64,000 bases of DNA from Sparassis latifolia (Eukaryota; Basidiomycota; Agaricomycetes; Polyporales; Sparassidaceae), in contig CM031561.1 in assembly GCA_018466975.1 (NCBI GenBank), positions 2,914,001-2,978,000 on the forward strand, given 5' to 3'. Below the pieces are notes generated by a model. The model ran no database searches, was not told where the DNA came from, and saw only the letters and a program-made list of their open reading frames with translations. A program made the position numbers and the translations under genes. Every line of letters begins with the position of its first letter. Position 1 is the first letter of the stretch. Of the stretch, positions 63,534 to 64,000 are shown one piece after another.

Positions 63534-64000
63534 GAGTGACTGAATGTTTGTTAAGAGAGGTGCAGCCTGTGAGACGATTCTGCAACACTTCATGCATCTG
63601 CTGCTGTGCAGAAAGAAATGGCTCAGTGAGTAACATTTGCGCGCCCCTCAAGCTTTGCACTCATTTAGTTATAGCCACCGAGTCAGTTGTTGGATCGTCG
63701 ATCGATAAACCGCCAGCGGCAAGATCATGAATGCATGCTGCGAATCCTTGGAAGTGGTGAGTATAAGTTTGACTTATGAGGTTGCCATCCCCTCACGAGA
63801 TCAGATGCTGTGAATGTGCACTCGGTGACACTCTCGGATGGAGGTTGTGGGTCAGCAAGAGCGTCAACCAACCAGCAAATGGTGGGAATGTGTCCAGGAG
63901 CAGCAGTGGTGGAGAGTTACTGACTAGCATGTTTGTAGCACCGATGCCCCTCGGACATCGAGCAATGCTACTCTGTTGCGACTGCAATGCTATGCCATTA
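63534..64000. other. No supported gene at right edge
   Basis: Short frames only, for example a Cys-rich one at 63488-63730 that begins inside the inverted-repeat element and is therefore not credible as a host gene. Confidence 0.35.

Overview
The window looks like repeat-rich nuclear DNA of a basidiomycete, probably an agaricomycete mushroom. Host-type genes are split by short introns (about 50-65 nt, GT..AG), and several families are ones I associate with Agaricomycetes: the OTT_1508-like deaminases, the large 'RVGVPVW' family, Plavaka-type transposases with their partner gene, OrsD/DUF3505-like double zinc-finger proteins, and Ty3/gypsy and hAT elements. Nothing suggests a prokaryote, and no rRNA or ordinary tRNA gene is visible.

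Layout. 1-9 kb: a minus-strand gene of the RVGVPVW family with an in-frame stop, then a decayed gypsy gag cut off beside a perfect 2x147-bp palindrome. 9.9-16.5 kb: the most gene-like part, with a deaminase-fold protein (-), a PP2C phosphatase (+) and an SDR lacking its cofactor-binding N-terminus (+). 17-24.7 kb: a divergent pair (OrsD-like zinc-finger gene and a Cys-rich gene with a coding minisatellite), followed by a Ulp1/C48 cysteine protease with an intact catalytic triad. Its 5' region is duplicated in inverted orientation just upstream and again 13 kb away. 26.3-33.9 kb: a 337-bp higher-order tandem array, then a minus-strand gypsy element with frameshifts, a 100-N assembly gap where integrase should be, and two near-identical LTR/gag segments. 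34-38 kb: unidentified, partly broken minus-strand reading frames. 39.5-44.5 kb: a decayed Plavaka DNA transposon transcribed divergently from its partner gene. 45.6-51 kb: an LTR element whose interior is a non-coding 1.4-kb tandem duplication. 51-63.5 kb: a dense set of insertions. It holds two related long-TIR elements carrying tRNA-like modules in both arms, a 3.4-kb hAT element with 8-bp target duplication, and a 1.4-kb inverted-repeat element with 7-bp target duplication. These sit among fragments of host-like genes (RecQ-like helicase, cytochrome b5 domain, GINS subunit Psf1, a possible PB1-domain protein).

The best-supported events are two insertions that can be read base by base. A tRNA-like-bearing MITE splits a Psf1 reading frame, and a hAT element splits a second gene. 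In both cases the frame is open across the reconstructed empty site. Most mobile-element genes here carry stops or frameshifts. The PP2C, deaminase, Ulp1, OrsD-like, Cys-rich and Plavaka-partner genes have long uninterrupted exons and may be functional. All identifications are from reading the sequence; no database search was run.
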